Positions 1-9,829 of a stretch of DNA of 64,000 nt are shown here, piece by piece. A model generated the notes under the pieces. That model had not been told where the DNA came from and ran no database searches. It saw only the letters and a program-made list of their open reading frames with translations. The first letter of the stretch is position 1. Each line of letters begins with the position of its first letter. The DNA comes from Okeania sp. SIO2C9 (GTDB taxonomy: Bacteria > Cyanobacteriota > Cyanobacteriia > Cyanobacteriales > Microcoleaceae). Made by a program: the position numbers and the translations under genes. The DNA lies in contig NZ_JAAHGO010000022.1 of NCBI RefSeq assembly GCF_010672455.1, forward strand, positions 1 through 64,000. Reading direction: 5' to 3'.

Positions 1-427
1 TTTACTGGTACAGAGGGTAAAATTTCGTATGTTTTTACTACTCCTATTCTGGGTAGTTGTATGTAGTTTCCTTGGAAAATCTTAATACTTCCTTCTAAGT
101 AAAAACTGTCTTTTCTACCTTTTTTTTAAAGACTGGAAATCCACGTTTAGGAATAGTGAGAAAGTTTTTAAATGCCCTCTCTAAATCTCTTAATGCTTGT
201 TGTGGGGCACATTTAGATACCTCATAGTACCATGGATTAACTGATTTGACTTCCGCTACTAAACGTTTATGCAGAGTGATGGCGCTTGGGCGTTTTTTAG
301 TTTCTTCGTACTCTTGTATGCAAGTTGCTAATCCCCAGTTATAGGCATGACGAGCTACTCCTGCATGTTTGGCAAGTATGGTTTTTTGTTGGTTGTTAAG
401 TTTTAGCTTAGTTTTAAAGGATTTCAT
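1..427 (-). pseudogene. tnpB: IS200/IS605-type TnpB, frameshifted, 3' part off the window
   Basis: This is the N-terminal half of a TnpB RNA-guided nuclease of the IS200/IS605 group. The start chosen is the ATG at 427 (MKSFKTKLKLNN), because TnpB proteins normally begin with this beta-strand; an upstream in-frame extension to 511 looks spurious. The helical HAGVARHAYNWGL segment is typical. The frame breaks in a run of eight T at 120-127: after FKKK the protein ends in VEKTVFT, while the neighbouring frame continues with the expected GRKDSFYLEGS and LPRIG. The catalytic RuvC part lies beyond the left edge. A sequencing error in the homopolymer is possible. Confidence 0.85.
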
Positions 428-518
428 GATTATTGTTTTTGTTGGCACTAAGTGCAGTTCTGCTGTTTCATCTATAGTTAATAAGTCAGACATAACTCTA
501 GTATACCACATTAAATGT

Positions 519-730
519 CTAATTTGTCTGACTTTGTCTAATTATTTTAATACTGTTGATAGCCCTCTGCTCAGTCACCTCTGGTGGCGGACCATAATCT
601 CCATCGCTGAAATATACTCGCTCTACTATATATATTGTGGTTCTACTTCTATCCACAGACGAGCTCCTCCGGCTTGACTTTTATTCGCGTCATGGGGTTG
701 ATAGACGATTTGGCAAGGTCCGTGAATTTT
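519..730 (-). pseudogene. Decayed coding remnant of unknown family
   Basis: On the minus strand a protein-like stretch (KIHGPCQIVYQPHDANK, then GGARLWIEVEPQY) runs from about 730. It switches frame near 610 and continues as VYFSDGDYGPPPEVTEQRA to a stop at 519-521. It abuts the left end of an IS605-type fragment at about 733, so the insertion probably truncated it. I do not recognise the family. That it was once a gene is inferred only from its protein-like composition. Confidence 0.3.
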
Positions 731-732
731 CA

Positions 733-986
733 GGGTAATTAACAGCTTGACATAATCATAGATTATCTATTATAATCTATGAATATCTATATTTCATTTT
801 ATGCTACTAGGATTCAAAACTGAGTTACACCCAAATAATCAGCAAAAAACCTTATTGGCTAAACACGCTGGTGTAGCTCGTCATGCCTGGAACTGGGGAT
901 TATGGCTTACCAGAAACATCCTTAATCACAATCAGCGTCATCCTGATAGTAAACTTAAATTTCCTAATAAGAAAAGTTACACCTGA
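733..986 (+). mobile_element. 5' fragment of an IS200/IS605-type element
   Basis: The stretch starting GGGTAATTAACAGCTTGAC matches the left end of the element at about 14349, including an AT-rich leader with repeated 'tatgattatct' motifs. It carries only the first part of tnpB (801-986). The 3' end of the element is missing. Confidence 0.7.
801..986 (+). pseudogene. tnpB: TnpB N-terminal fragment
   Basis: Sixty-one residues starting MLLGFKTELHPNNQQKTLL are almost the same as the start of the tnpB at 14417. They contain the HAGVARHAWNWGLW helix. After KLKFPNK the sequence leaves the family and stops. All catalytic regions are absent, so this is a dead fragment. The ATG at 801 is equivalent to the one in the 14417 copy. 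Confidence 0.8.
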
Positions 987-1069
987 GAATAGCTTATAGA
1001 TGATGATAACAGGTCGATATAATTAAGGTTGGTTAGTTCCCACCCTTCAACCTTTCATCTTTATCTAAA

Positions 1070-1765
1070 TCAACATAATTGTTGCTTAATCATCCAGCAA
1101 AATCCTATAAAGTTTTGAAAGGTCTTCAAATGTTTGGGTTCGTCTCCAACTCTCTTGATTAACTCATCTAAATAAGATTTATTTTGAGCATCTCTAGGTA
1201 ATTTTTTACTATAACTACTATTTCTAGCTGAAAATATTTCTTTGAGATATAAATAATGAAATTCGGCATGATTATAATCTTGACTATAATTACCCATTAA
1301 TTCAGGGTCTTTTACGGATACATCATAATATTTCACATAATCTAATAGAGGCTTTTCTAAAGGTTGCCTAGAATTGAACATTTTTCTGTTGCCTAAAAAC
1401 CAGGTTTCTATACATCGGTTTTGAATAATGGGAATAAATTTCACGTTTCCTAGTTCTAGGTTGAGGTTATTTTGAACTATGAAATCGTTTATTTCCTTTC
1501 TTTTACTTTCTACGGTTTCCTCTTCAGCATCTATACAAATGACAAGGTAATTATATTTGCCTATTTCTTGAATTTTTTTTATCGCATCAGGAATGCCTTC
1601 ACGAATAACTGCGGGATAACCGTTATAACTAAATAAACAATAGTTATATTTGTCTACTTGATGATAAAATTTTACTTTTGTTAGTTCGGGTAGAAGATAG
1701 TTAAGCCAAGAAGTATAAATCTTTTTTTCTGTACTTCTTCCTTCTAAAAGAAAATAAATATTCAT
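1070..1765 (-). CDS. TOPRIM/DUF4276-like protein, partner of the ATPase upstream
   Basis: A 231-residue protein with signs of a TOPRIM-type metal site. E8 sits in LLEGRSTEKK near the N-terminus and corresponds to the usual (V/L)EGxxDE glutamate. An acidic cluster, CIDAEEE, lies at about 77-83, and IQNRCIETWFLGN at about 115-126 resembles the IE.W.L motif of DUF4276-type proteins. Its ATG shares one base with the ATPase stop codon (TAATG), so the two are probably translationally coupled. ATPase plus TOPRIM nuclease pairs occur in OLD-like, PARIS and Abi antiphage systems. A defence role here is inference, and no toxicity or target can be read from the sequence. Confidence 0.6.
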   Translation of the reverse strand: MNIYFLLEGRSTEKKIYTSWLNYLLPELTKVKFYHQVDKYNYCLFSYNGYPAVIREGIPDAIKKIQEIGKYNYLVICIDAEEETVESKRKEINDFIVQNNLNLELGNVKFIPIIQNRCIETWFLGNRKMFNSRQPLEKPLLDYVKYYDVSVKDPELMGNYSQDYNHAEFHYLYLKEIFSARNSSYSKKLPRDAQNKSYLDELIKRVGDEPKHLKTFQNFIGFCWMIKQQLC

Positions 1766-2910
1766 TATGCTTCTACCTCTTCGGAAGATTCTTCCAGAAC
1801 ATTTATTAGATCGATAAAGGCTTGATGTCTTGATTTTGAAATTCCCAAATCTTCAGGCTCTTTCACCTGTATTTTGTTACCTTGACGAGTAACTATTTTC
1901 CAATGTTTAGTTCCGATATTATTGATGATATATGGATGATGGCTAGTAATAATAAATTGTATTCCTTTATTCTCTAATATCAAATCTGTGACACTATCAA
2001 TACAATTCACTCCTAAACTCTTTTCAAACTCATCAATTAATATGACACTTCCCTCTGGCGATAAATATAATTCACTAATATACATTAATGTTTTAAACAT
2101 TCCTGAAGAAATATTATTTTGTGAAATCCAATCAGATACTCTTTTTTCTTTCAGATAAACAACTGTAGATCCTCTAAAAATATCGGTAAATGGTTCGGGA
2201 ATTTCATTGTCAGTAAATGGTGATTCTATTTTAATATCTTCAACTTGATTGAATATTTCTATAAATTTATCTTTGATTTTTTCAAAGCTTTCTGGCAAAT
2301 ATCGATAAACTAAAGATAATTTAATAAAAACAGGAAGATCGCTTTCTTGAATATCCCTGAAAGAACAATTTTCATATTTTCCTATTACAGAAATAGGTAT
2401 TCGCCAAATTCTTTCAAAAGTTCGATCAGGATTTGTCAGTATAATTTTATTAATTTCTTCCTGAACAGGACTAATATCTTCTTCTTGATTTAGTAATTCT
2501 ACTATACTTTCAAAAGGGGATAATTTTGGAGTACGAACACCTGCAAATATTATTTTTTCTGAGTCTCTTTCAATAATAATTTCCTCATCTTTATAAAGAT
2601 GTTCAGAGATGAGTTTAAAATTATCTTCTTCCTCAGAATTATTTATTTTTATCTTGAATCCCTCTACATTTTCAAACTCTCCTTGCCAACGATAGGATAT
2701 ATTATCTTTGGTTAGAAAAGTGACATTCCAGTAGACTCCATTTAATGAGTCACCATTAGCAATTTTTTTTAGAGATAAAATTGAACGAATTATTTGAGTT
2801 TTACCTGCACCAGAGACACCCACAAGCAAAGTAATATTAGGTGAGAATTCAACAGGTTCAAGATGCAAATCATATTCACGATCGCGATACTCTAGTTTCT
2901 GAATTTTCAT
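1765..2910 (-). CDS. ABC/SMC-like AAA ATPase of a putative two-gene defence module
   Basis: A 381-residue P-loop ATPase of the RecF/OLD/AAA_21 type. Walker A is GVSGAGKT at residues 31-38. The ABC-like signature ISSGM lies at 267-271, Walker B VILIDE at 289-294, and the H-loop in FIITSHHPYI near 324. The middle region is short and lacks the long SMC coiled coil. There is no fused nuclease; the next gene, overlapping by one base, supplies a TOPRIM-like domain. The start at 2910 follows an AT-rich leader. The ATP-dependent sensor role is inferred from comparable phage-defence pairs. The ATPase assignment itself is secure. Confidence 0.8.
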   Translation of the reverse strand: MKIQKLEYRDREYDLHLEPVEFSPNITLLVGVSGAGKTQIIRSILSLKKIANGDSLNGVYWNVTFLTKDNISYRWQGEFENVEGFKIKINNSEEEDNFKLISEHLYKDEEIIIERDSEKIIFAGVRTPKLSPFESIVELLNQEEDISPVQEEINKIILTNPDRTFERIWRIPISVIGKYENCSFRDIQESDLPVFIKLSLVYRYLPESFEKIKDKFIEIFNQVEDIKIESPFTDNEIPEPFTDIFRGSTVVYLKEKRVSDWISQNNISSGMFKTLMYISELYLSPEGSVILIDEFEKSLGVNCIDSVTDLILENKGIQFIITSHHPYIINNIGTKHWKIVTRQGNKIQVKEPEDLGISKSRHQAFIDLINVLEESSEEVEA

Positions 2911-3033
2911 CGATATTATCCTTAAATTATATTGACAATAATCCTATCATCTAATTTGAATAAAGTCTATTTATACTGAGGCTATCAAATAGATAAAGCG
3001 ATCAAAGGTAACAAAAAAATTCCACTAGAAGTA

Positions 3034-3122
3034 TAGTCATTCCAGTTAAGATTGAGACAAGGGTTTCTTACCTTGAAAGAGTTTCAGCAGAAAAAGTGTT
3101 CCAGTCTTATTCAGAATGACTA
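3034..3122. repeat. 89-bp miniature inverted-repeat element, TA-flanked
   Basis: The ends are inverted repeats, TAGTCATTC and GAATGACTA, with further imperfect pairing inwards. A TA dinucleotide flanks each side. TA target duplication is characteristic of the IS630/Tc1 superfamily. No coding capacity. Confidence 0.55.
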
Positions 3123-3140
3123 TAATTTTTGTATCTGATG

Positions 3141-3388
3141 TTAATTAGGGTTTGCTGATTAAATCTAAAAGCATTGACTTATATTGGCTTGAGTTTTTTT
3201 AGGATTGAAAAAAGTGCCTGGTTTTCGGTGCTTCAGAGCTACAAAAAGTAAGTATTTTGGGATGATTATGGCAGAACAATCCAGGGATAATTTTTCCAAC
3301 TACCTCCTCTATAATTCCTATTTATTCTGACTCCTGACTCCTGACTCCTCCCCTTATCACTCATACTTTTTCAGCAAACCCTAATTAA
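3141..3388. repeat. Miniature element with TTAGGGTTTGCTGA ends, copy 1
   Basis: Left end TTAGGGTTTGCTGA and right end TCAGCAAACCCTAA are inverted copies about 240 bp apart. The interior holds a seven-base tandem repeat (CTGACTC, about 3 copies near 3330). No gene inside. Confidence 0.55.
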
Positions 3389-3425
3389 GGCTTACTGATT
3401 AAAGCTAAAAGTCAGGATAGCTTAC

Positions 3426-3558
3426 GTTCAACAATGAATAATTAATAATTAATAATTAATAATTACCTCTCCTTGAAAAGAAGAGGATTGACTAATAATG
3501 AAAATTTTTCTTTATTATCCCCTTAAAAGGGAGGCGCATACCCACAATTTTTCGGTAA
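3426..3558 (+). repeat. Interspersed palindromic repeat, TTTTTCGGTAA family, copy
   Basis: Order of parts: GTTCAACAATGAATAATTA, tandem AATAATT heptamers, CCTCTCC..GAAGAGG, a CCCCTTAAAAGGG palindrome, then ACCCACAATTTTTCGGTAA. The same order recurs at 27328, 31119, 39507 and 52490. Confidence 0.75.
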
Positions 3559-3602
3559 TAGAGCTTTTTATATTCAGTTTATCTTCAAGTTTATAGCTCT
3601 TA

Positions 3603-3757
3603 TATCATGTCCGGATAATTAGTTATGAAAAAACTTTTTCCTTCAACTCCAGTTGTTCTTCTTTCTTCCCTCTTCCCCTCCTGGGAGGGGCGAGGGGTGG
3701 GTTGACTCCTGACTCCTCCGTAGTTATTTATTTATCACTGTTTAACCGGACATGATA
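3603..3757. mobile_element. Miniature element, TATCATGTCCGG family (155 bp)
   Basis: Terminal inverted repeats TATCATGTCCGG and CCGGACATGATA, flanked on both sides by TTA (3600-3602 and 3758-3760). No coding sequence. The interior has GGAGTCAG-type heptamers. Related copies lie at 23643, 34266, 46564 and 55450. Confidence 0.85.
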
Positions 3758-4933
3758 TTATTTGCCTCAAGATACTGAAATTTTCTGCTGAAATTCAAGA
3801 AAATTTATTCACATAAAATTGCCGAAACCTTTGCCTGTTATCCCCATCTCTGCGTCCCCGCGTCTGGTGTCTCCCCGTGTCCTACCCCCACCAACCAATT
3901 TTTTCAGCAGACCCTAATTATGTGTGCTACTGTCTAGTTCATTCTCAGACAAAACCAGAGCAACAAACTAATCTTAGTTCTTGAGCATAAGCGATCGCTA
4001 AATGAGTAGTACAAGTTCTTTCTAATAACTGTATTTCTCAATAATTTAAAGATTAATACTTTGATACTTTCCACCACTGAGTTTTTATTTAATTTTAGTT
4101 AATTATCTCATGGTATGTTAATAAGATTATCGACAAAAACAATCACTAGACAGGGAAATGTTTTTCCCACTTTTGCCTGTTCCCTGCTATATGAGAAATA
4201 ATACATTAATCAAATAAGGTGTTAAGTAATAGTAGAAAAAATCAATCGTTTCTCCCAATATCATATTAATTTAATTGTGCTATTTCTACTACTTCTATCG
4301 GATAAACTGAACTATAAGTCATATTACTCATAGGTCAGAAGATGTTAAATATTCAGTTATTCTATTTTTGATTCTCTGTTTTCTTTTTTTTAATTTAAAA
4401 CCTCAACAATATACTCTATTATCTTTAAAATTATCTAATATTTTATCTTTTCTTTAAAATTTACCACAACTAAAAATTTGTCAATAAATCAAATCAGAAA
4501 ATCAATCTAAATTTTTTGGAAAAAATCTTATATTATACTAAAATGTTTTAGATTTGGTATAGAAATAAATTCAAATAATGAAACTTAATATCTATGAAAG
4601 GTAATCAAATGGGTGTATTATTAAAACATAAAAAAACTACCAGATATAAGCTGAAGTAATCCTGATACTAAATGAAAAGTAAGCTAAAAATAGAGCTTTT
4701 TACCAGAATATGGGAACTGAATTAATTCTTAAAAAGCCCTTTCATTAATGGATAATAGATAATTGATAATTACATCTGGTTAAAACCGTTACGGAATTGA
4801 ATATAAGGAATATTTTCTTCTTTTTTTCCTTAAAAAGCGAGGGTTGAAACCATAATTATTTAATTATTAATTATTCGGTAAATTATGCTTTGATTGTTGT
4901 CAATAAATCGTCAGATTACCAAATTATAGAATT

Positions 4934-7492
4934 ATGCAAGAAGTACACCAAAATCAGAGTACATCGTACACAGAAAAAGTCAAAATTCAAGTAGAAGACG
5001 ATCGTACAGGCACTAGTCTCGATACCATCAAACGAGCGATCGCCGATAACTTATATTATTTACAGGGGAAAGATATAGAATTTGCTACCACCTATAATTA
5101 TTATATGGCCTTAGCATATACAGTACGCGATCGCTTGTTGCATCGTTGGCTCAAAACCACAAAAACATACTTCCATCAAAACGTCAAAACAGTATACTAT
5201 CTCTCAGCCGAATTTCTCATGGGTCGCCAACTAGCAAAAAACCTAGTCAATGTAGGTTGTTGGGAAGTCGCGAGTCAAGCTCTCGAAGAATCATGTCTTA
5301 AACTTGATGACTTAATCGAAAAAGAACCAGAACCCGGTTTAGGCAATGGTGGTTTAGGTCGTCTAGCAGCTTGTTTCCTCGACTCTCTCGCCACCCTAGA
5401 AATTCCCGCAGTAGGCTACGGTATACGTTATGAATTTGGCATTTTCAAACAACAAATTCAAAACGGCTATCAAGTTGAACAACCAGACAAATGGTTAAGT
5501 CTAGGCAACCCTTGGGAAATTCCTCGCCATGAAGACCAAGTAGAAATTAAATTCGGCGGTTACACAGAAGCATACCCAGACAAACAAGGCAATTATCGGG
5601 TTAGATGGATACCTGCACGCACAGTCATTGGAATGCCCTATGATACTCTTGTTCCTGGATACAATACCAACACAGTCAATACTCTACGCCTCTGGAGTGC
5701 CAAAGCAAGTAATGAATTTGACCTGCAAATTTTTGACTCCGGTGACTATAACCGCGCCGTCGAAGACAAAACTTTCTCTGAAAATATTTCCAAAGTTCTC
5801 TACCCCAACGATAATATATTTCAAGGCAAAATGTTGCGCTTAGAGCAACAGTATTTCTTCGTCAGTTGTTCTCTCCAAGATATCATTCGTACTCACTTGT
5901 CACGGAATCCAAATTTAGACAATTTTCAGGAAAAAGCAGCCATTCAGCTCAATGATACTCACCCCTCTATAGGAGTTGCTGAATTAATGCGCCTGTTAGT
6001 AGATGAGCATGATATGGAGTGGGAAAAAGCTTGGAATATTACTCAAAATACCTTTGGCTATACTAACCATACATTGCTATCCGAAGCTCTAGAACGTTGG
6101 CCAGTTAGTATGTTCGCAACTCTGCTACCACGACATCTCGAAATTATTTATGAAATTAATTTCCGTTTCCTAGAAAAAGTCAAGAAACGTTATCCGGGAG
6201 ATGATGGGCGGTTGGCACGGATGTCACTGATCGAAGAATTTCCTGAAAAACGCGTGCGAATGGCTCATTTAGCTTGTGCTGGCGCTCATGCTATCAATGG
6301 TGTGGCAGCATTACATACTCAACTGTTGAAAACAGATGTTTTGAGAGATTTCTACGAATTGTGGCCGGAGAAATTTACGAATAAAACTAATGGTATTACT
6401 CCTCGTCGTTGGTTGTTAATTAGTAACCCGAAATTGGCATTACTAATTACAGATAAAATTGGCAAAAATTGGATTAAAAACTTAGAGGAAATTAAGCAGC
6501 TTGAGCGGTTTATTGATGACCCTGAATTTCGCAATAATTGGAGGCAGATTAAACATGAAAATAAACAAGATTTAGCTGCTTATATTTACCAAAAGACAGA
6601 AATTGTAGTTAATCCTAATTCTCTGTTTGATATTCAGGTAAAACGACTCCATGAATATAAGCGTCAACTGTTGAGTGTGCTGCATATTATTACCCTTTAT
6701 AATCAAATTAAACAGAATCCAGATGTAGATATTTTGCACCGCACTTTCATTTTTGGCGCGAAGGCAGCACCAGGTTATTATATGGCAAAATTAATCATTA
6801 AATTGATTAACGCTGTAGGGGAAATCGTGAATAATGACCCAGATGTGCGCGATCGCCTCAAGGTAGTTTTTGTGCCTAATTTCTCTGTATCTATCGGTCA
6901 GCGAATTTATCCAGCAGCCGATCTTTCTGAGCAAATTTCTACTGCTGGAAAAGAAGCTTCTGGTACTGGCAATATGAAATTTTCCCTAAATGGCGCTTTA
7001 ACTATTGGTACTCTTGATGGAGCAAATATTGAGATTCGCGAAGCTGTTGGTGCTGAAAATTTCTTCCTATTTGGATTGAATGTTGAAGAAGTTAAAGCAT
7101 TAAAATATCAAGGATATAATCCGGAGCAATACTATACTTCTAACCAAGAATTACGGCAGGTTATTGACCGTATTGCTTCTGGTTATTTCTCCCCTGGCAA
7201 ACCAAATTTATTCCAGCCAATTGTAGAATCTTTACTAGGAAAAGATGAATATATGTTGTTTGCTGATTATCAAGCTTATATTGATTGTCAGGAAAGAGTT
7301 AATCAGGCTTATCGTAACCCCGAATATTGGACTCGGATGTCGATTATTAACTCTATTAATATGGGCAAATTTTCCGCTGACCGTACTATCAATGAATATT
7401 GTCAGGAAATTTGGAATGTCGAACCTGTGAAAATTGATATGGAAGCATATAGTCAGGAAACAGCAGGTTTACAACGTTATTGTCAAATTTAG
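4934..7492 (+). CDS. glgP: Glycogen/alpha-glucan phosphorylase
   Basis: An 852-residue GT35 phosphorylase. It releases glucose 1-phosphate from glycogen, the main cyanobacterial carbon store, and acts in the cytosol. Family landmarks are [13 protein letters not shown] near the N-terminus, [43 protein letters not shown] and [14 protein letters not shown]. The last carries the pyridoxal-phosphate lysine, about K682. Length and ends are normal, so the enzyme should be functional. The ATG at 4934 precedes a short non-conserved N-terminal extension. It stands alone, with non-coding repeat DNA on both sides. Confidence 0.97.
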   Translation: MQEVHQNQSTSYTEKVKIQVEDDRTGTSLDTIKRAIADNLYYLQGKDIEFATTYNYYMALAYTVRDRLLHRWLKTTKTYFHQNVKTVYYLSAEFLMGRQLAKNLVNVGCWEVASQALEESCLKLDDLIEKEPEPGLGNGGLGRLAACFLDSLATLEIPAVGYGIRYEFGIFKQQIQNGYQVEQPDKWLSLGNPWEIPRHEDQVEIKFGGYTEAYPDKQGNYRVRWIPARTVIGMPYDTLVPGYNTNTVNTLRLWSAKASNEFDLQIFDSGDYNRAVEDKTFSENISKVLYPNDNIFQGKMLRLEQQYFFVSCSLQDIIRTHLSRNPNLDNFQEKAAIQLNDTHPSIGVAELMRLLVDEHDMEWEKAWNITQNTFGYTNHTLLSEALERWPVSMFATLLPRHLEIIYEINFRFLEKVKKRYPGDDGRLARMSLIEEFPEKRVRMAHLACAGAHAINGVAALHTQLLKTDVLRDFYELWPEKFTNKTNGITPRRWLLISNPKLALLITDKIGKNWIKNLEEIKQLERFIDDPEFRNNWRQIKHENKQDLAAYIYQKTEIVVNPNSLFDIQVKRLHEYKRQLLSVLHIITLYNQIKQNPDVDILHRTFIFGAKAAPGYYMAKLIIKLINAVGEIVNNDPDVRDRLKVVFVPNFSVSIGQRIYPAADLSEQISTAGKEASGTGNMKFSLNGALTIGTLDGANIEIREAVGAENFFLFGLNVEEVKALKYQGYNPEQYYTSNQELRQVIDRIASGYFSPGKPNLFQPIVESLLGKDEYMLFADYQAYIDCQERVNQAYRNPEYWTRMSIINSINMGKFSADRTINEYCQEIWNVEPVKIDMEAYSQETAGLQRYCQI

Positions 7493-7718
7493 CGTCTTCA
7501 ATAGATATAACAAACCTAGATTGAAAACCGCTGTAAGTGTCAGTATGGGTTTGTTAGATCATGTCCTCTTGAATACTTATATAGCAGTCGCCAAGACGCT
7601 TGGGACATAAAGGACAAACATAGCGTTGGGGCAGTAAATGCGGCAGCTATATCTCCTCATTGAGATGGTCTAATAATTTGATCTTTTCTCTGTCCTAACG
7701 CTTTGACAGTTGCTATAT
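7493..7718. other. Non-coding spacer before the tandem array
   Basis: No gene seen. The segment 'tatatagcagtcgccaag' near 7579 resembles 'gatatagcagttgtcaag' just after the array at about 8655, so the array may have grown inside a pre-existing repeat. Confidence 0.4.
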
Positions 7719-8657
7719 TTTCCCTCCACACACCTCATAATTCTGGTGCTTGAAAAAATGAAATGACTATTGCGACATCCGCAACAAACAGAGGAAGTAG
7801 ATATTTTTCCTCCACACACCTCATAATTCTGGTGCTTGAAAAAATGAAATGACTATTGCGACATCCGCAACAAACAGAGGAAGTAGATATTTTTCCTCCA
7901 CACATCTCATAATTCTGGTGCTTGAAAAAATGAAATGACTATTGCGACATTCGCAACAAACAGAGGAAGTAGATATTTTTCCTCCACACACCTCAAATTC
8001 TGGTGCTAAAAAAAATGAAATGACTATTGCGACATCCGCAACAAACAGAGGAAGTAGATATTTTTCCTCCACACACCTCAAATTCTGGTGCTAAAAAAAA
8101 TGAAATGACTATTGCGACATTCGCAACAAACAGAGGAAGTAGATATTTTTCCTCCACACACCTCAAATTCTGGTGCTAAAAAAAATGAAATGACTATTGC
8201 GACATTCGCAACAAACAGAGGAAGTAGATATTTTTCCTCCACACACCTCAAATTCTGGTGCTAAAAAAAATGAAATGACTATTGCGACATTCGCAACAAA
8301 CAGAGGAAGTAGATATTTTTCCTCCACACACCTCAAATTCTGGTGCTAAAAAAAATGAAATGACTATTGCGACATTCGCAACAAACAGAGGAAGTAGATA
8401 TTTTTCCTCCACACACCTCAAATTCTGGTGCTAAAAAAAATGAAATGACTATTGCGACATCCGCAACAAACAGAGGAAGTAGATATTTTTCCTCCACACA
8501 CCTCATAATTCTGGTGCTTGAAAAAATGAAATGACTATTGCGACATTCGCAACAAACAGAGGAAGTAGATATTTTTCCTCCACACACCTCATAATTCTGG
8601 TGCTTGAAAAAATGAAATGACTATTGCGACATTCGCAACAAAGAGAGGAAGTAGATA
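7719..8657. repeat. Tandem array: 11 copies of an 85/86-bp unit
   Basis: CCTCCACACA recurs at about 7723, 7809, 7895, 7981, 8066, 8151, 8236, 8321, 8406, 8491 and 8577. Units 1-3 and 10-11 (86 bp) contain TAATTCTGGTGCTTG. Units 4-9 (85 bp) contain AAATTCTGGTGCTAA. Each unit holds a small inverted repeat, TTGCGACATYCGCAA, with a C/T polymorphism. The periods are not both multiples of three, so open frames across it are not a repeat protein. Confidence 0.95.
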
Positions 8658-8850
8658 TAGCAGTTGTCAAGGCGCTTACAGCACTTTTGAAGATAGTGAA
8701 GTACAGCTATAAGACTATTTATTCCTGTATTTTCTGTTGCCTGTTCCCAGATCCGGTGTTCCCTAGAGCAATAAAACTTTGTACCTCTTTTCTTTGAAAA
8801 TCTATTCAACTATTTAGTCTAAATTCCAGTACTCAGAATTCAATTGTTAT

Positions 8851-8880
8851 AAAAAAGCACCTATAGTTTTATAGGTGCTA
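8851..8880 (-). terminator. Rho-independent terminator after the first double-glycine peptide gene
   Basis: On the minus strand AGCACCTATA pairs with TATAGGTGCT around a four-base loop (10-bp stem), followed by a run of T. It lies about 55 bases downstream of the peptide stop at 8935. Confidence 0.85.
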
Positions 8881-8934
8881 AATTTAATTCAACTATAAAT
8901 TAAACTTAAAAAGTTGTAATTATATAGCTAATTC

Positions 8935-9138
8935 TTAGTAGCAATCATAACGTCTATAGCTGTAACGTACAGGACGACTATAGTGATAACTACGGTAGTG
9001 ATAACTAACAGGGCGACGATAATAACGTCGAGAACGACCATAACCGTAACAATCATCGAAATTATGACCACCATTAATAGTGGCAGATTCTTCGGAAGAA
9101 AGCTCAGAAAATAATTCAGTGTTTTGAGTTTCTTGCAT
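8935..9138 (-). CDS. Double-glycine leader peptide with Tyr/Arg-rich core (peptide 1)
   Basis: A 67-residue peptide. The leader LFSELSSEESATINGG ends in a double glycine, the cleavage signature for C39-peptidase ABC exporters. The predicted 43-residue core has 12 Tyr and 10 Arg, contains RPVRYSYRR, and ends in DCY. The start ATGCAAGAA follows a GAGGATAATATT ribosome-binding region, which is almost repeated in the two sister genes. A strong terminator follows. No bacteriocin-maturation enzyme is nearby. It could be a secreted peptide, a bacteriocin-like product or a modified peptide; the function is unknown. Confidence 0.8.
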   Translation of the reverse strand: MQETQNTELFSELSSEESATINGGHNFDDCYGYGRSRRYYRRPVSYHYRSYHYSRPVRYSYRRYDCY

Positions 9139-9287
9139 AATATTATCCTCTTGATTAATTGTGTTTACAAGATAGTTAAAAATTATCGATATCTATTTAA
9201 CTATCTTGTTGCTTCTAATTGTATTTTTCGTTGCTGAACTCCAGCATCAGGATATTTTTTTTTGATTAGCGACTCCTTAGAGCTTGC

Positions 9288-9312
9288 TAAAAAGCACTTT
9301 AAAAATGCTTTT
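9288..9312 (-). terminator. Possible terminator after the second peptide gene
   Basis: Minus-strand AAAAGCA pairs with TGCTTTT across a short AT loop and is followed by T residues. It lies about 22 bases past the stop of the peptide gene at 9335. The stem is weaker than the one at 8851. Confidence 0.5.
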
Positions 9313-9334
9313 GAATTCAACTCATAAGTTGAAA

Positions 9335-9523
9335 TTAGTAGCAGTTAGACCTATAGCCATAATAGCGACGACGGGAGTAGTAACGTACAGGCCGACTACG
9401 GTAATAACGACGATAGCCATAACTATAATACCGACGACCATAATAGCCATGACCACCATTAATAGTGGCAGATTCTTCTGAAGAAATTTCAGTAAAGAGT
9501 TGATTATTTTTTGTTTCTTGCAT
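9335..9523 (-). CDS. Double-glycine leader peptide with Tyr/Arg-rich core (peptide 2)
   Basis: A 62-residue paralogue of the gene at 8935. The ATG at 9523 (ATGCAAGAA after a TGAGGAAAATATTC leader) is preferred over an upstream in-frame ATG at 9550, because the ribosome-binding region and first codons match the sister genes. The leader LFTEISSEESATINGG is nearly identical to peptide 1. The 38-residue core has 14 Tyr and 11 Arg, shares RPVRY, and ends in NCY. Leader conserved and core diverged is the usual pattern for exported precursor peptides. Confidence 0.8.
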   Translation of the reverse strand: MQETKNNQLFTEISSEESATINGGHGYYGRRYYSYGYRRYYRSRPVRYYSRRRYYGYRSNCY

Positions 9524-9829
9524 GAATATTTTCCTCAAGTTTGATGACATTCGTCATGTTTAATAATTCCTATATATAGGAGGAATTACAGTTAAGTATT
9601 CTTCATAAGTTGGTAATATCCGGATAACTATCTACTCCCTCTTTTCTGGATATTCTTAATAGATTCCATAAGAGTTATATTTAAAAGTGCGATTAAAGTA
9701 TTGGAGTTAAAGATTTTTTTGCAGCAGAATAATCAGCACTATATAATAGTACTTCACTACTTGATAACTACTATAAAGTTAAAATTAATTGTGCTTTAAT
9801 CCATAGAGATATAGACACAAAAAAAGACT

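Larger units (their letters stand above)
3383..3918. repeat. Second copy of the same element, split by two later insertions
   Basis: The left part (GGCTTACTGATTAAAGCTAAAAG from 3388) matches the left end of copy 1. The right end TCAGCAGACCCTAATTA near 3902-3918 matches its right end. Between them sit a TTTTTCGGTAA-type repeat (3426-3558) and a TATCATGTCCGG element (3603-3757). Confidence 0.45.
2911..4933. other. Gene-free region with nested miniature elements
   Basis: No convincing gene is present. From 3034 to 3918 the region holds several repeats, listed separately. From 3919 to 4933 it is very AT-rich. One degenerate member of the TTTTTCGGTAA repeat family may lie at about 4748-4884. The rest probably contains the glgP upstream region, but I can assign no promoter. 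Confidence 0.6.

Noticed and set aside
369-677. Plus-strand open frame opposite tnpB
   Set aside because: It overlaps the better-supported tnpB on the other strand and has no recognisable features.
7719-8657. The 85-bp array as a CRISPR array or a repeat protein
   Set aside because: Units are contiguous with no variable spacers, and the period alternates between 85 and 86, so no frame is kept across it.
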